NCBI RefSeq assembly: GCF_000183425.1
Contig: NC_014759.1
Span: forward strand, 2,573,001 to 2,637,000
Source: Marivirga tractuosa DSM 4126
GTDB taxonomy: Bacteria > Bacteroidota > Bacteroidia > Cytophagales > Cyclobacteriaceae
Length of the DNA: 64,000 bases
Direction: 5' to 3'
The position numbers were made by a program, and so were the translations under genes. Each line of letters starts with the position of its first letter. Positions within the stretch are counted from its first letter, which is position 1. Positions 29,109-38,376 of the stretch are shown piece after piece. The notes below the pieces were generated by a model, which saw only the letters and a program-made list of their open reading frames with translations, had not been told where the DNA came from and ran no database searches.

Positions 29109-30239
29109 CTACTTTAATAATTCATAAGCTGCTTCTACATAGGTAAAAACATCATTTGGATGTTCATCTGTGTAAAGTTTACTTCTACTTTTTCCTAATC
29201 TTACTACCACAGCATTTTTATCTTTCAAAACAAAGATGTATTGTCCTAAAATGCCTCTTGCATAAGGAATTTGCTTGCCCTTATAATTCAAAATCCACCA
29301 CTGATAACCATAATGAGGAATAAGTTCTCCTGATCTGATCAATCGAGCAGGCATAGTGGCCATTTCAATATATTCAGCTGGAACTACTTGCTCCCCATTC
29401 CACTTTCCTTTGTTCAAAACTAACTGACCAATTCTGGCAAAGTCTCTGGCCGTGCTATTAAAACAACAAAATGCTTTTTCCATTCCTCCTGCTCTGTCCA
29501 AGCTCCAAAGCGCATCTTGCTCAGCCCCTATTTTTCTCCATAAGCGGTTGGTAGCATAGTCGCTTATAGATTGACCAGTAGCTGATTCTAGCACTTCCGC
29601 TAAAATTTGTGTATTGATACTCTTATAAGCAAATTCTTGAGAAGGTTCACCTGAAACCTCCAATTCAGCCACTAAACTTTTTAAGTCATTTCCATAATAG
29701 GCATCCGTTGTTTTAGAAAAAGGACTCATATAAGCTTCGTTCCAATCAATGCCTGAACTCATGGTCAGCAAATTCTTTATCATGATCTTCGACTTTTCAC
29801 CTTCTTGAAAAGATTCTAAAAAATCGGAAACAGGCTGAAATACGCTTTCGATTTTACCCTCTTCAATTGCAATTCCTATTAATAAACTTACTATGCTTTT
29901 GGCAGCAGAAAACGAATTGGAAATTTCAGTTTCATCATAGCCTAAATAATATTTTTCATAAAATAGAGCTGTATCTTTCACAACCAAAAATGCAGTAGTT
30001 TCATAAGACTCAAGCTCTTCTTGATAGGTCTGCCCCATTTCATATTGATTGTATTGAGGGGATTTTTCCCAGGCTTCAGGATTGCTGGCTGCTATAGTTC
30101 TATTCTCAAAAATTTCATAATCATCAATATTAGCAGTTAAATGAAGAAATGCCTTTTGTGCATAATTGGGTAAGAAGAAATAAATTATTCCTAACAATAT
30201 AACTACCAAAATACTGTAGCCGCCAATCTTTTTCAACAT
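29109..30239 (-). CDS. Serine hydrolase, class C beta-lactamase / penicillin-binding-protein-like
   Basis: A 376-residue exported enzyme. An N-terminal hydrophobic segment (YSILVVILLGIIYFFLP, residues 8-24) anchors or secretes it. The catalytic SxxK motif is SAAK in NSFSAAKSIVSLLIG (about residue 110), where Ser would be acylated and Lys act as general base. The second motif position is YKS within FAYKSINTQILAEVLE, typical of the AmpC/EstB-like branch. Later blocks (FARIGQLVLNKGKWNGEQVVP, YGYQWWIL) are also standard. Members act as esterases, peptidases or beta-lactamase relatives; the substrate is unknown. It is followed by a small membrane protein gene. Confidence 0.85.
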   Translation of the reverse strand: MLKKIGGYSILVVILLGIIYFFLPNYAQKAFLHLTANIDDYEIFENRTIAASNPEAWEKSPQYNQYEMGQTYQEELESYETTAFLVVKDTALFYEKYYLGYDETEISNSFSAAKSIVSLLIGIAIEEGKIESVFQPVSDFLESFQEGEKSKIMIKNLLTMSSGIDWNEAYMSPFSKTTDAYYGNDLKSLVAELEVSGEPSQEFAYKSINTQILAEVLESATGQSISDYATNRLWRKIGAEQDALWSLDRAGGMEKAFCCFNSTARDFARIGQLVLNKGKWNGEQVVPAEYIEMATMPARLIRSGELIPHYGYQWWILNYKGKQIPYARGILGQYIFVLKDKNAVVVRLGKSRSKLYTDEHPNDVFTYVEAAYELLK

Positions 30240-30340
30240 AATTTTATTGCTTTGTTTCTAGACTCGATGTAAAAATAAGGTTTCAAAAATCATTTATTGG
30301 CATTAATGTAAAATGAATTTAAAAATCAACATTTCTCTGC

Positions 30341-30348
30341 TACCTTCG
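30341..30348 (+). promoter_or_regulatory. Candidate -7 box of the lemA promoter
   Basis: TACCTTCG matches TAnnTTTG at seven of eight positions and lies 46 bp before the lemA ATG. No clear TTG sits at the -33 distance, so this is a weak call. Confidence 0.3.
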
Positions 30349-30394
30349 TAATCAATATGCTAATGATTTAAATAAAAAACCTAATCTAACTAAT

Positions 30395-30991
30395 ATGAAA
30401 AAAGGACTTTTAATTACCATAGGCGTAATAGTCGTTATTGTTTTTATACTTTATCGACTTTTTGCAGGTTCCTACAACAATATGGTGAATAAGGAAGAAC
30501 AAGTGACGGGCGCATGGGCGCAAGTTGAAAATGTGTACCAAAGAAGAGCGGATTTAATTCCCAATTTGGTGAATACAGTGAAAGGATATGCTGATTTTGA
30601 GCAAGAAACTTTGCAAGGTGTAATTGAAGCACGATCTAAAGCAACAGGCGTAAACGTTAATGCTGATGATTTGAGTCCTGAAAAATTGGAACAATTTCAG
30701 CAAGCACAGCAAGGATTAAGTTCAGCTTTATCCCGACTGATGGTGGTAGTAGAAAGATATCCTGACCTGAAGGCAAATCAGAATTTCATTAAGCTTCAAG
30801 ATCAACTGGAAGGAACTGAAAATAGAATTGCAGTAGAAAGAAGAAGGTTCAATGAAGTGACTCAGGAATACAATACCTACATTAGAAAGTTTCCACAAAC
30901 GATGCTAGCGGGAATGTATGGCTTTGAAAAGAAAGGATATTTTGAAGCAGACGAAGGAGCTGATGAAGTGCCTGAAGTGACTTTTGACTAA
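30395..30991 (+). CDS. lemA: LemA family protein
   Basis: A 198-residue protein with one N-terminal membrane helix (LLITIGVIVVIVFILYRLF, residues 5-23) followed by the LemA helical bundle. Signature blocks are VTGAWAQVENVYQRRADLIPNLVNTVKGYADFE and the closing FPQTMLAGMYGFEKKGYFEADEGA. LemA proteins are membrane-anchored, with the coiled domain in the periplasm; their function is not established. LemA is often next to TPM-domain genes. Here the TPM gene lies 2.2 kb downstream with an opposite-strand ATPase and a SlyD-like gene in between. Confidence 0.92.
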   Translation: MKKGLLITIGVIVVIVFILYRLFAGSYNNMVNKEEQVTGAWAQVENVYQRRADLIPNLVNTVKGYADFEQETLQGVIEARSKATGVNVNADDLSPEKLEQFQQAQQGLSSALSRLMVVVERYPDLKANQNFIKLQDQLEGTENRIAVERRRFNEVTQEYNTYIRKFPQTMLAGMYGFEKKGYFEADEGADEVPEVTFD

Positions 30992-31067
30992 AAACAATTT
31001 AACTTATAAAAAAAAGGCATATCGTCTCTCATTCTAGAAGGTGTTTTCTATTAATCCACCTACCCCC

Positions 31068-31091
31068 CTTGAAGGTGTTCTCACCTTCAAG
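31068..31091. terminator. Perfect hairpin downstream of lemA
   Basis: CTTGAAGGTG and CACCTTCAAG form a perfect 10-bp stem with a 4-base loop (TTCT), 77 bp after the lemA stop. It lies within a larger imperfect inverted repeat (GTCTCTCATTCTAGAAGGTG near 31025 against CACCTTCAAGATTCTGAGAG ending at 31101). No T-tract follows, so it could be a terminator or part of a small repeat element. Confidence 0.4.
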
Positions 31092-31185
31092 ATTCTGAGA
31101 GACTCAAGAGGCGTTCATTGCAAATTTTTGGGTGAAAACACACAAAAGTAGAAGAGTTTTAGCTTAACAGGATTTTGAATACATT

Positions 31186-31212
31186 AGGCTTCTGGGAGAT
31201 TTTCAGAAGCCT
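31186..31212. terminator. Hairpin terminator between lemA and the convergent ATPase gene
   Basis: AGGCTTCTG and CAGAAGCCT form a perfect 9-bp stem directly next to the stop codon of the minus-strand ATPase gene. On the plus strand it is followed by TTATTTGTTTTT, so it works best as a terminator for lemA-side transcription. Confidence 0.6.
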
Positions 31213-32541
31213 TTATTTGTTTTTCCGCTGCATATCTTCTAATGATAAGCCGGTATATTCAATTTTATACTCTTTAAAATCTTTCAATAATTTCTCTGAT
31301 TTACTTTCAAGCTTTTTTAAATCAATTTTCTTTTTATTAAGCTTCACCTCAGCTAAAATCATCTTTTTTTCTAGCTCATTTATGGCGATTAAATCAATTT
31401 CATTTAGATTCCCTTTTTCCCAGTAGTTACCTACCATTGAAAAATTGCCAGACTCCTCAAACTGCTGCCTAAAATACCGTTCCAGCATATGACCGCTGAA
31501 AGTATTAAAATCACGATTTACTATTTCTTTTACATAATCATAATTTCCTATTTCAATTGCACTTCTGTTTTTATAAATAAAACGAAACCAAAAATTTAGA
31601 AAATTATCTTTTATCTGATATTTGATTTTACGACTGTTTGGCTTTGCAAAAATCGGTTTTACTTTTTCAATAATCTGATATTCATTTTCTAGTCTATCTA
31701 AAAAACCTCCTATTGATCCTCCCAGTATAGACTCAATTTCAGTTCGGGATGTTTTGGAAGAAGCTATCAGGGTCAAAATCGAAAAATGAGTATGATAATC
31801 TTTTCCTAATTCATCTGTCAAAACATTTTTACCTTCATCTAGAAATAGAGAATTCTCTCTAAATATCTCATTTAAGATAGATTCTAAATCAAAAGCTTCT
31901 GCCATAATTAAGTTTTCAACATATTTAGCAACACCTCCAGTAAAAATATAGAATGGAAAAATATTTTGATACGATGCATTCTTCACTTGATCTTGCAGGA
32001 TTTCCTGAAGCACATTAATCTTAAAAGGTTTTATGTTCATCCGAGCGGTAGCTCTTGAAAAAAGCGGTTCTTTTGAGTTTTCAAAAATGCGCTTCATTAA
32101 GGAATAGATAGAGCCACACAAAATTAAATTAATCTGACTTCCCTCTTTATTACTATCCCAAATATTTTGCATTTCACTCATGATTGAAGGATTTATAGAT
32201 AGAAATTCTTGAAATTCATCAATTGCTAGCGTAAATGGAATTTCTTTAGAAATATCCATCAACCATGAAAAGAGCTGACTGAATTGGGTAATTTCACCAT
32301 GAGGTTGTTTTTTTAGTTGAAATTGAATAAGTTCTAAAAATTCAGCACATAGAAGTTGCTCGGACTTTTTGGCAACAAAAAGATATACAGCAGTGGAATC
32401 TTGATCTATGCTTTTTTTAATCAAACTGGTTTTACCGATCCTTCTCCTTCCCACCATTACAGTCATCTGAGCATTAGTTAGTGACCGCTTTTTAATAAGT
32501 GCTAAGTTCTCTAGTTCTGATTCTCTATTGTAAAATCTCAT
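31213..32541 (-). CDS. DUF234/ATPase_2-type AAA ATPase with nuclease-like C-terminus
   Basis: The frame opens at 32607, but the family start is the ATG at 32541 (MRFYNRESELENL), giving 442 residues; the 22 extra residues are unlike the family. Walker A is GRRRIGKTSLIKK (about residue 30), Walker B TLAIDEFQEFL (about 105), and LILCGSIYSLMK is the usual sensor block. The C-terminal third carries the DUF234 pattern (FLNFWFRFIYKN, then EIDLIAINELEKKMILAEVKLNKK), which resembles a PD-(D/E)xK nuclease core: E, D, then E-x-K. Such ATPases are mobile-element-like genes in archaea and bacteria with unclear function. It lies alone on the minus strand between lemA and a SlyD-like gene. Confidence 0.82.
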   Translation of the reverse strand: MRFYNRESELENLALIKKRSLTNAQMTVMVGRRRIGKTSLIKKSIDQDSTAVYLFVAKKSEQLLCAEFLELIQFQLKKQPHGEITQFSQLFSWLMDISKEIPFTLAIDEFQEFLSINPSIMSEMQNIWDSNKEGSQINLILCGSIYSLMKRIFENSKEPLFSRATARMNIKPFKINVLQEILQDQVKNASYQNIFPFYIFTGGVAKYVENLIMAEAFDLESILNEIFRENSLFLDEGKNVLTDELGKDYHTHFSILTLIASSKTSRTEIESILGGSIGGFLDRLENEYQIIEKVKPIFAKPNSRKIKYQIKDNFLNFWFRFIYKNRSAIEIGNYDYVKEIVNRDFNTFSGHMLERYFRQQFEESGNFSMVGNYWEKGNLNEIDLIAINELEKKMILAEVKLNKKKIDLKKLESKSEKLLKDFKEYKIEYTGLSLEDMQRKNK

Positions 32542-32637
32542 GATTAATTTATTGTAATGCAAATTACGGTAATTTATATTACAATAAAAACAGTTAATTC
32601 TAATCAAACATCCGCACTTCTAACAAGTTGATATAAT

Positions 32638-33144
32638 ATGGAAATTCAAGAAAACACAGTGGTCACTTTATCCTATCATGTGCGAAAAAAAGATGAAGAA
32701 GGAGAATTGGTGGATTTCTCGGGACAATCCTATCCATTAAGGTTTTTATTCGGGACAGGCAAAATGCTCCCTTATTTTGAAGAGCAACTAAAAGGAAAAA
32801 CTCATAATGAAACCTTCGCATTTAGGCTTCCTGCTGATTTTGCTTACGGCAAAAAAGATGAAAGCCTCATAAAAACAATTCCTATTGAAGAATTTACTGA
32901 AAAGGAAGGCTATACGAAAGAGACTTTGGAAGTAGGTGCTTACATTCGATATGAAAACAGTGAAGAATCTCAAAGCGGAAAAATCATAGATAAAAACAAA
33001 AAGGAAGTTAAAGTTGATTTTAATCATCCTCTTGCTGGGCAAGATCTTTTTTTTAAAGGAAATATAATCTCTGTCAGAAAAGCTTCTTTTGAGGAGATTG
33101 AAAGGCAGCACCATATTGAACCAGATGGTATTCGCTTTCAATAA
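32638..33144 (+). CDS. FKBP-type peptidyl-prolyl isomerase, SlyD-like
   Basis: A 168-residue cytosolic protein without signal peptide. It begins with the FKBP strand VVTLSYHVRKKDEEGELVD, continues with FLFGTGKMLPYFEEQLKGKT and FAFRLPADFAYGKKDE, and has an inserted-flap region, all typical of SlyD-type isomerases that assist folding by cis-trans isomerisation of prolyl bonds. The His-rich metal-binding tail of E. coli SlyD is absent. The TPM-domain gene follows 66 bp downstream in the same direction and may be cotranscribed. Confidence 0.85.
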   Translation: MEIQENTVVTLSYHVRKKDEEGELVDFSGQSYPLRFLFGTGKMLPYFEEQLKGKTHNETFAFRLPADFAYGKKDESLIKTIPIEEFTEKEGYTKETLEVGAYIRYENSEESQSGKIIDKNKKEVKVDFNHPLAGQDLFFKGNIISVRKASFEEIERQHHIEPDGIRFQ

Positions 33145-33210
33145 TTGTCATAATCAATAACAATTGCATTTCCTTACCGTATTCCTCTCAAGATTTATTA
33201 TTTTTACATC

Positions 33211-33648
33211 ATGGCAAAAGACGCATTTACCGAAGAGGAAAAGAAACAAATTGTAAACGCAATTAAAGAAGCGGAAAAAAACACATCAGGTGAAATCCAG
33301 GTTCATTTGGAAAATCATTGCAAGGAAGATGTGATGGATCATGCAGCCCATATTTTCAAAACCTTGAAAATGCACAAGACTGAATTGCGTAATGGGGTTC
33401 TGTTCTATATGGCCATCAAAGATCACAAATTTGCCATTTTAGGTGATGCAGGTATCAACAATAAAGTGCCTGAGCACTTCTGGGACGACATTAAAGAACA
33501 TATGCTTTCCCATTTTAAAAATGGAGATTTAACTGCAGGATTGAGCGAAGGCATCAAAATGGCCGGAGAACAGCTGGCTTCCCATTTTCCATATCAGAAA
33601 GATGATGAGAATGAATTGCCTGATGAAATTTCATTCGGAAAGAATTGA
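33211..33648 (+). CDS. TPM domain protein
   Basis: A 145-residue protein consisting of a single TPM domain (AEKNTSGEIQVHLENHC, then LRNGVLFYMAIKDHKFAILGDAGIN and LSEGIKMAGEQLASHFP). There is no signal peptide or membrane helix, unlike the YgcG-type long form. TPM domains occur beside LemA in many Bacteroidota and are thought to act in envelope or photosystem maintenance, but no enzymatic role is settled. Here lemA is 2.2 kb upstream, separated by an opposite-strand ATPase gene. Confidence 0.85.
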   Translation: MAKDAFTEEEKKQIVNAIKEAEKNTSGEIQVHLENHCKEDVMDHAAHIFKTLKMHKTELRNGVLFYMAIKDHKFAILGDAGINNKVPEHFWDDIKEHMLSHFKNGDLTAGLSEGIKMAGEQLASHFPYQKDDENELPDEISFGKN

Positions 33649-33833
33649 TTAATAAACCTCGCTAAAAATGCTAAGATCTATTCCACAAAAAATTAACATC
33701 CAAATCTAGTTAATACTAAAAAATCTCAATAGTTTTTTGAAATCGCCCCAAAACCCATACTTTTGGATTTAAAATAAAGAAAGAAAGAACCAAAGAAATC
33801 CCCAGACATTAAACTTCAACCAAAACCATACCT

Positions 33834-33885
33834 GATAGCGCGAGCTTCCAGCACCAAAATGTTAGCGCGAGCTTCTAGCTCGTGC
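33834..33885. repeat. REP-like palindrome pair overlapping a start codon
   Basis: GATAGCGCGAGCTTCCAGC and then TTAGCGCGAGCTTCTAGC occur 30 bp apart in direct orientation. The second copy forms a hairpin, GCGCGAGCT-TCT-AGCTCGTGC (33865-33885), with one mismatch. The unit is a small GC-rich palindrome like REP sequences. The second copy starts inside the first codons of the toxin-like gene. Confidence 0.6.
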
Positions 33886-36800
33886 TCCAAGTACATTTCA
33901 AAGCTAACGCACCTTGTGTGCTCATTATCAATTGCCATCATCTTATTAATACCAGCAACGGTATATTCCCAAAACGCCTCCAACCCTGTCCAAGTCACTT
34001 CCAACCTGATGACTCCTTATAGCCTGTACCTCTCAGACTACAGCGATGCAAGCCAAAAGAAGTGGAACATCCAGTTGTTGTTGAAGGATTTCACCAAGAC
34101 CGATTATCAAGCAAAACTTCGAATCACCATAGAAGGGGCAGGAATTAGACTCAGAACCAGGCAAGGCTTCAGTCCTGGTCCAATCAGATTGAACCCCGGA
34201 ATCCCCTACCAAGTGGATGCCACCGACCTGACCCAATACCTCAACATCCAAAATATGGAAGTCAGCGGCATTAATCGCAGCAAACTGGCCTCTACCCAGA
34301 AACTGCCAGAAGGCTTTTATCATTTTAAGATTGAGGTATTGGATTATAACAGAAACAATAGGGTCAGCAATATCGGTACTTCCATAGCGTGGCTGGTGCT
34401 CAACGATCCGCCATTGCTGAATCTTCCCTTTCAAGAAAAAATCCGCATACAAGACCCGCAGCAAGTACAGTTCCAATGGACGCCAAGACATACTTCCTCT
34501 CCCAACAGTGCCTTCGAAACCGAATATATCTTCAAGCTTTGGGAGATCTGGCCAGAAGGACGGGATGCCAACGAAGTGGCAAGGACAACCCGTCCACTGT
34601 TTGAAAGGAGAATCATGACTACCAGTTATTTTTATGGATTGAACGATGCCATGCTGATCCCGGGAAGGAGCTATGCCTGGCAGGTACAAGCTGTTAACCT
34701 TAACGGTAGGGATTTATTTAAAAACCAAGGCAAGAGCGAAGTGCGCTGGTTTAAATATGGGGATGAGTGCCTTCCTATTACCAATTTGGGGGCAGAGGCA
34801 CTGGGCACCGACCGGATCCGCATCACTTGGGAAGGTGGCTGGAACCACAATCGTTATGTAGCCCAAATCAGAGAGAAAGGAGAAGAAAAATGGATCAACT
34901 ATGGCACCAACATAGAAACCAAGGTGGTCTATGATCTACAAGCTAATACAGAATACCAGATTAGAGTATTGCCTAGTTGTGGTGCCCTAGAGGGAACGGC
35001 AGAAAACACCTTGACACTCTCCACTCCTGAACAGGATGTACAAGACTTAGATTGCGGAGCAGAATCTGATCTTCCTTTAATAGAGAACAGGGAGCCCATA
35101 GCACAACTAAACGCAGGTGACCAGATAACGGCAGCCGGCTTCACCGTCATCCTGACGGAAGTGATCAAAACAGGTGAAACCTATACAGGCATGGGGTTGA
35201 TCGAAGTCCCGCTTTTCAACTCCGCAAGAGTGGAAGCAGTCCTGAATGATATCAAGGTAAACACTGACAAGCAATTGATAGGTGGGAATGTGGAAAGCAC
35301 GCTCAATCCGAACGGTCCATTTATTTTAGATACGGATGAAGTGATTGAAGAACTCAGCGAAGAAGGAATAGGCGAACAGACAGAGAATGCGGATAGTAGT
35401 TTCGAGGAGCTACCCGACACCGATATCGATATAGAAGGAGAAATAGCGGATGTGGAATATGATGAAGAAGAGGGCACCATCACCGTGACCGATACGGAGG
35501 GCAATACCACTGAAATAGATCCAGAAACAGCAGATGAAAATGAAGATGGGGAAACTGTGCTAGAGGATGAAGAGGGGAATGTGTATGTGGTGGGTGATGA
35601 TGGGGAGGTGAGTGGGCCTTATAATGACAATCCATCAAATCCGGATGCTGTACCTGAGGATGTTACGATCGATTACCTTGTCCAATTTAGTGCAAGCCCA
35701 CAGCAGCAATATGGCTTTGATAGTAAACAGTATGAAACCTTAGCGGGAAATTATACCCAAACGACCCTCAATGGAGAGGCTTATTGGATGGCTTGGAAAT
35801 CAATTTCCAGTGGAAGTGCAGACCCTGTGCTGGCTGAGGCAAAAGGAACGGATGAATTTCCAGAGGAGGTGGTTTTTAAAAACTTATCGACTAACCTTGG
35901 GTTTGCACCGGCAGAGGAAGCAAATGAAAAAAGTGTAAGCGTGCAAACGAGCACAGATGATGAAGAAGTAACCGCTTTTGTATTGCAAGAAAGAACCAAT
36001 GCTGAAGGTGAAACCGAAGAAGAGCAAGTGACGGTAGGGAAGTTGAAGGTGAAGCAATACGATCTAATTAGCAATAAGGTAGTGATTGTTCCAGTGAATG
36101 ATGCACAAGTTCCAGTTGCTTCCAGTCTTCAACAAGAACTAAATCAAATTTATGGACAAGCAGTAGCTAGTTGGGATTTAAACATAGCTGAACCTTACGA
36201 AGTAGGCTCAGAAGTGTTGGAGAGCTTAAATGAAGGAGAGAGTGGATGGCTGGCGAGCTTCCCGCAAAATATGCGGCAGTTTAATCGCGACTATAAGCGC
36301 AGTGTAGAATTTGATAATGATGCCTATTACCTCTTTATAATAAATGAAGAGGTAGCCGATATAGCCGGCTTTATGCCCTTTAAAAGACAGTATGGTTATA
36401 TTTATTCCAGTAATACCAGCAATTTGAGTAAAACAATAGCTCATGAATTAGGACATGGTGCCTTTAGGTTATACCATACATTTAGTGATGAAGGCTACGT
36501 ATCAGCAAAGAATACCACAGACAACCTAATGGATTACAAAGAAGAGGGCACCGACCTCTACAAACACCAATGGGACTTGGTTCATGATCCGGAGGCTATG
36601 GTGAGTTGGTTTGAGGATGATGAGGAGAGTGCGCATATATCAGATAATTTAGATGATAAATTTATTACTTTATTTGATAAAGTATATTCAAATAATAACT
36701 CAAGTAATTTAAACTATTTTAACTCCATAGTTAGTGGAATTAATAATGGCGAAACAGCAAACATCCAAATAGAATTTAAAAAATCAGAAATAGAAGGATT

Positions 36801-38376
36801 AAATGAGGAAGATATAGGTTGGATTGAAAATTGGGAAATAAGAATGAGAAAAAGCCCAGATGTTTTAAAAGATATAATTGAGGCTATAAGAGAAACTGGA
36901 AATGGAAAGAGAATTTCTAATATAATAGCACAGAAAAATAAGGTTTATATTGTTAAGGCAATTTATAATGAAGTCGAATATAATGTCGCTATTTATGGAA
37001 ATGCTTCAGCTACATCCATGAACAATGTTTTCACAAAGGTCGTGGTAAACAAAATGTCAGATTTAGCATTAAGCGAGAACCGAAAACACTTGTATGTAGA
37101 TTCAAATGAAAGAAAAGATTATTGGATTATTGGACTACTAGAGGAAGGCAAAACTGAACCGTCTTTAATAATTCAAATATGTAGAAAGTATGATAATTTA
37201 GAAGCAGAAAAATGGCTACGTTTTCTAAATATACTATTCCCACAACTAGATAATAGTGATTCATTTGACTGGATGGATGATATAGATCTTTCTTCCTCAC
37301 CAATATCAGATGATGTTTTATCTGGTATAGAAGAAAATTTAAATAAAATTAATGATAGAAGAAATAAAAGTATATATGGAATCAATACATTGAAAGAGTA
37401 CGGTGATGGAGATGTTTATTTTGGAACTGATTTGGGTTCCCCTACATTTTCTGGAACCGATTTTGAGAAAATTGTAAAAAAAGAGATTTTTAATGAATTG
37501 AATAACGAAGGTTCCTATAGTGCAATAAATACATATGATAATGAGCATTTTACCTGGGGAAAAGGTTTCGCAGTAACTGGAGACTTAATGAAAGTTATAA
37601 AAAACTTAATAGAGAATGAGTACATCGATTATGATCAAATTTTTGCTAATGTTGGAATTAAAATAGTTGATGGAAAGTTTTGGGTATTAAATAAGGAAGG
37701 TGCCTGGTTAAAAGATTCACCTCCTAACTACCAAGCTGCAGATTATATTGCCCGTGATAATCGATTGTTAAGCTTCTTTATTGAATTAGCGGAGAAGTCA
37801 GATTATTCTCAAGATATAATTAATGCGCAATATGAAGCAGTAAATGATGGCGGAGCTGGTGATTATCCAGATTATATTTTAAATGAAGATAAGTCAGACT
37901 ACTCAGATAATTGGAATCATGAATCCGTGACTGTGATTTCACATTTATCTCATTGGGCAGGGTACAGATGGCACGAAGGGCAGGATAGATATAAAGATAC
38001 CAAAGGTGACCTGGATAAGATACTTTATAAGTATTTATATAATACATTGAAAAATTATTCTGTTATGAGAAGTGGTTCCATCATTCAAACAAATATTTAT
38101 AGATGGAACAATAATTATAATGTTTTAAGAAACTTAGATCATTGGGGAAATCCTAAATCATGTGGAATTAATAAAATAAATGAAACATGGACTTCTCATG
38201 AAATTGATTTAAAATTTGAGGAAGATGTAGATAATATACTAAGAGCCAAAAAGAGTAATGAGAATAAATTCATTAAAAATTCTGAAATTGTAATAATAGA
38301 AGCAGATTCAAAATTTTTAATAATCACTGAAGACGCAAACAGTATTTTATATGAAGATTTTGAAGCAAAAGACTAA
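33859..38376 (+). CDS. Polymorphic-toxin-like secreted protein with FN3 region, HELGH metallopeptidase motif and variable C-terminal tip
   Basis: 1,505 residues. The ATG at 33859 gives an N-terminus coded by a REP palindrome (LARASSSC), followed by a signal-peptide core (LSIAIILLIPATVYSQ, residues 23-38). Residues 40-300 form beta-rich modules common in Bacteroidota surface proteins, and an FN3 domain lies at about 303-395. An Asp/Glu-rich linker spans about 490-590. HELGHGAFRLYH (His862, His866, His873) with NLMDY after it is a zinc-metallopeptidase signature. From about residue 928 base composition becomes clearly more AT-rich and the sequence changes character; YDNEHFTWGKGF (about 1223) recalls peptidoglycan-hydrolase folds. 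The stop overlaps the next, exported gene by 26 bp. The layout (trunk, protease, variable tip, overlapping immunity gene) fits a contact-dependent or secreted toxin; the tip's activity is inferred. Confidence 0.72.
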   Translation: MLARASSSCSKYISKLTHLVCSLSIAIILLIPATVYSQNASNPVQVTSNLMTPYSLYLSDYSDASQKKWNIQLLLKDFTKTDYQAKLRITIEGAGIRLRTRQGFSPGPIRLNPGIPYQVDATDLTQYLNIQNMEVSGINRSKLASTQKLPEGFYHFKIEVLDYNRNNRVSNIGTSIAWLVLNDPPLLNLPFQEKIRIQDPQQVQFQWTPRHTSSPNSAFETEYIFKLWEIWPEGRDANEVARTTRPLFERRIMTTSYFYGLNDAMLIPGRSYAWQVQAVNLNGRDLFKNQGKSEVRWFKYGDECLPITNLGAEALGTDRIRITWEGGWNHNRYVAQIREKGEEKWINYGTNIETKVVYDLQANTEYQIRVLPSCGALEGTAENTLTLSTPEQDVQDLDCGAESDLPLIENREPIAQLNAGDQITAAGFTVILTEVIKTGETYTGMGLIEVPLFNSARVEAVLNDIKVNTDKQLIGGNVESTLNPNGPFILDTDEVIEELSEEGIGEQTENADSSFEELPDTDIDIEGEIADVEYDEEEGTITVTDTEGNTTEIDPETADENEDGETVLEDEEGNVYVVGDDGEVSGPYNDNPSNPDAVPEDVTIDYLVQFSASPQQQYGFDSKQYETLAGNYTQTTLNGEAYWMAWKSISSGSADPVLAEAKGTDEFPEEVVFKNLSTNLGFAPAEEANEKSVSVQTSTDDEEVTAFVLQERTNAEGETEEEQVTVGKLKVKQYDLISNKVVIVPVNDAQVPVASSLQQELNQIYGQAVASWDLNIAEPYEVGSEVLESLNEGESGWLASFPQNMRQFNRDYKRSVEFDNDAYYLFIINEEVADIAGFMPFKRQYGYIYSSNTSNLSKTIAHELGHGAFRLYHTFSDEGYVSAKNTTDNLMDYKEEGTDLYKHQWDLVHDPEAMVSWFEDDEESAHISDNLDDKFITLFDKVYSNNNSSNLNYFNSIVSGINNGETANIQIEFKKSEIEGLNEEDIGWIENWEIRMRKSPDVLKDIIEAIRETGNGKRISNIIAQKNKVYIVKAIYNEVEYNVAIYGNASATSMNNVFTKVVVNKMSDLALSENRKHLYVDSNERKDYWIIGLLEEGKTEPSLIIQICRKYDNLEAEKWLRFLNILFPQLDNSDSFDWMDDIDLSSSPISDDVLSGIEENLNKINDRRNKSIYGINTLKEYGDGDVYFGTDLGSPTFSGTDFEKIVKKEIFNELNNEGSYSAINTYDNEHFTWGKGFAVTGDLMKVIKNLIENEYIDYDQIFANVGIKIVDGKFWVLNKEGAWLKDSPPNYQAADYIARDNRLLSFFIELAEKSDYSQDIINAQYEAVNDGGAGDYPDYILNEDKSDYSDNWNHESVTVISHLSHWAGYRWHEGQDRYKDTKGDLDKILYKYLYNTLKNYSVMRSGSIIQTNIYRWNNNYNVLRNLDHWGNPKSCGINKINETWTSHEIDLKFEEDVDNILRAKKSNENKFIKNSEIVIIEADSKFLIITEDANSILYEDFEAKD

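Noticed and set aside
32788..33141. Minus-strand 117-codon frame
   Set aside because: It is complementary to the SlyD-like isomerase gene, which has a full family match.
34033..34689. Minus-strand 218-codon frame opposite the toxin-like gene
   Set aside because: The plus strand encodes a continuous beta-rich protein with FN3-like features; the reverse frame is a shadow caused by GC-richer codons there.
35181..35510. Minus-strand Ser/Val-rich frame
   Set aside because: It is the complement of the Asp/Glu-rich linker of the toxin-like protein; low complexity explains the long frame.
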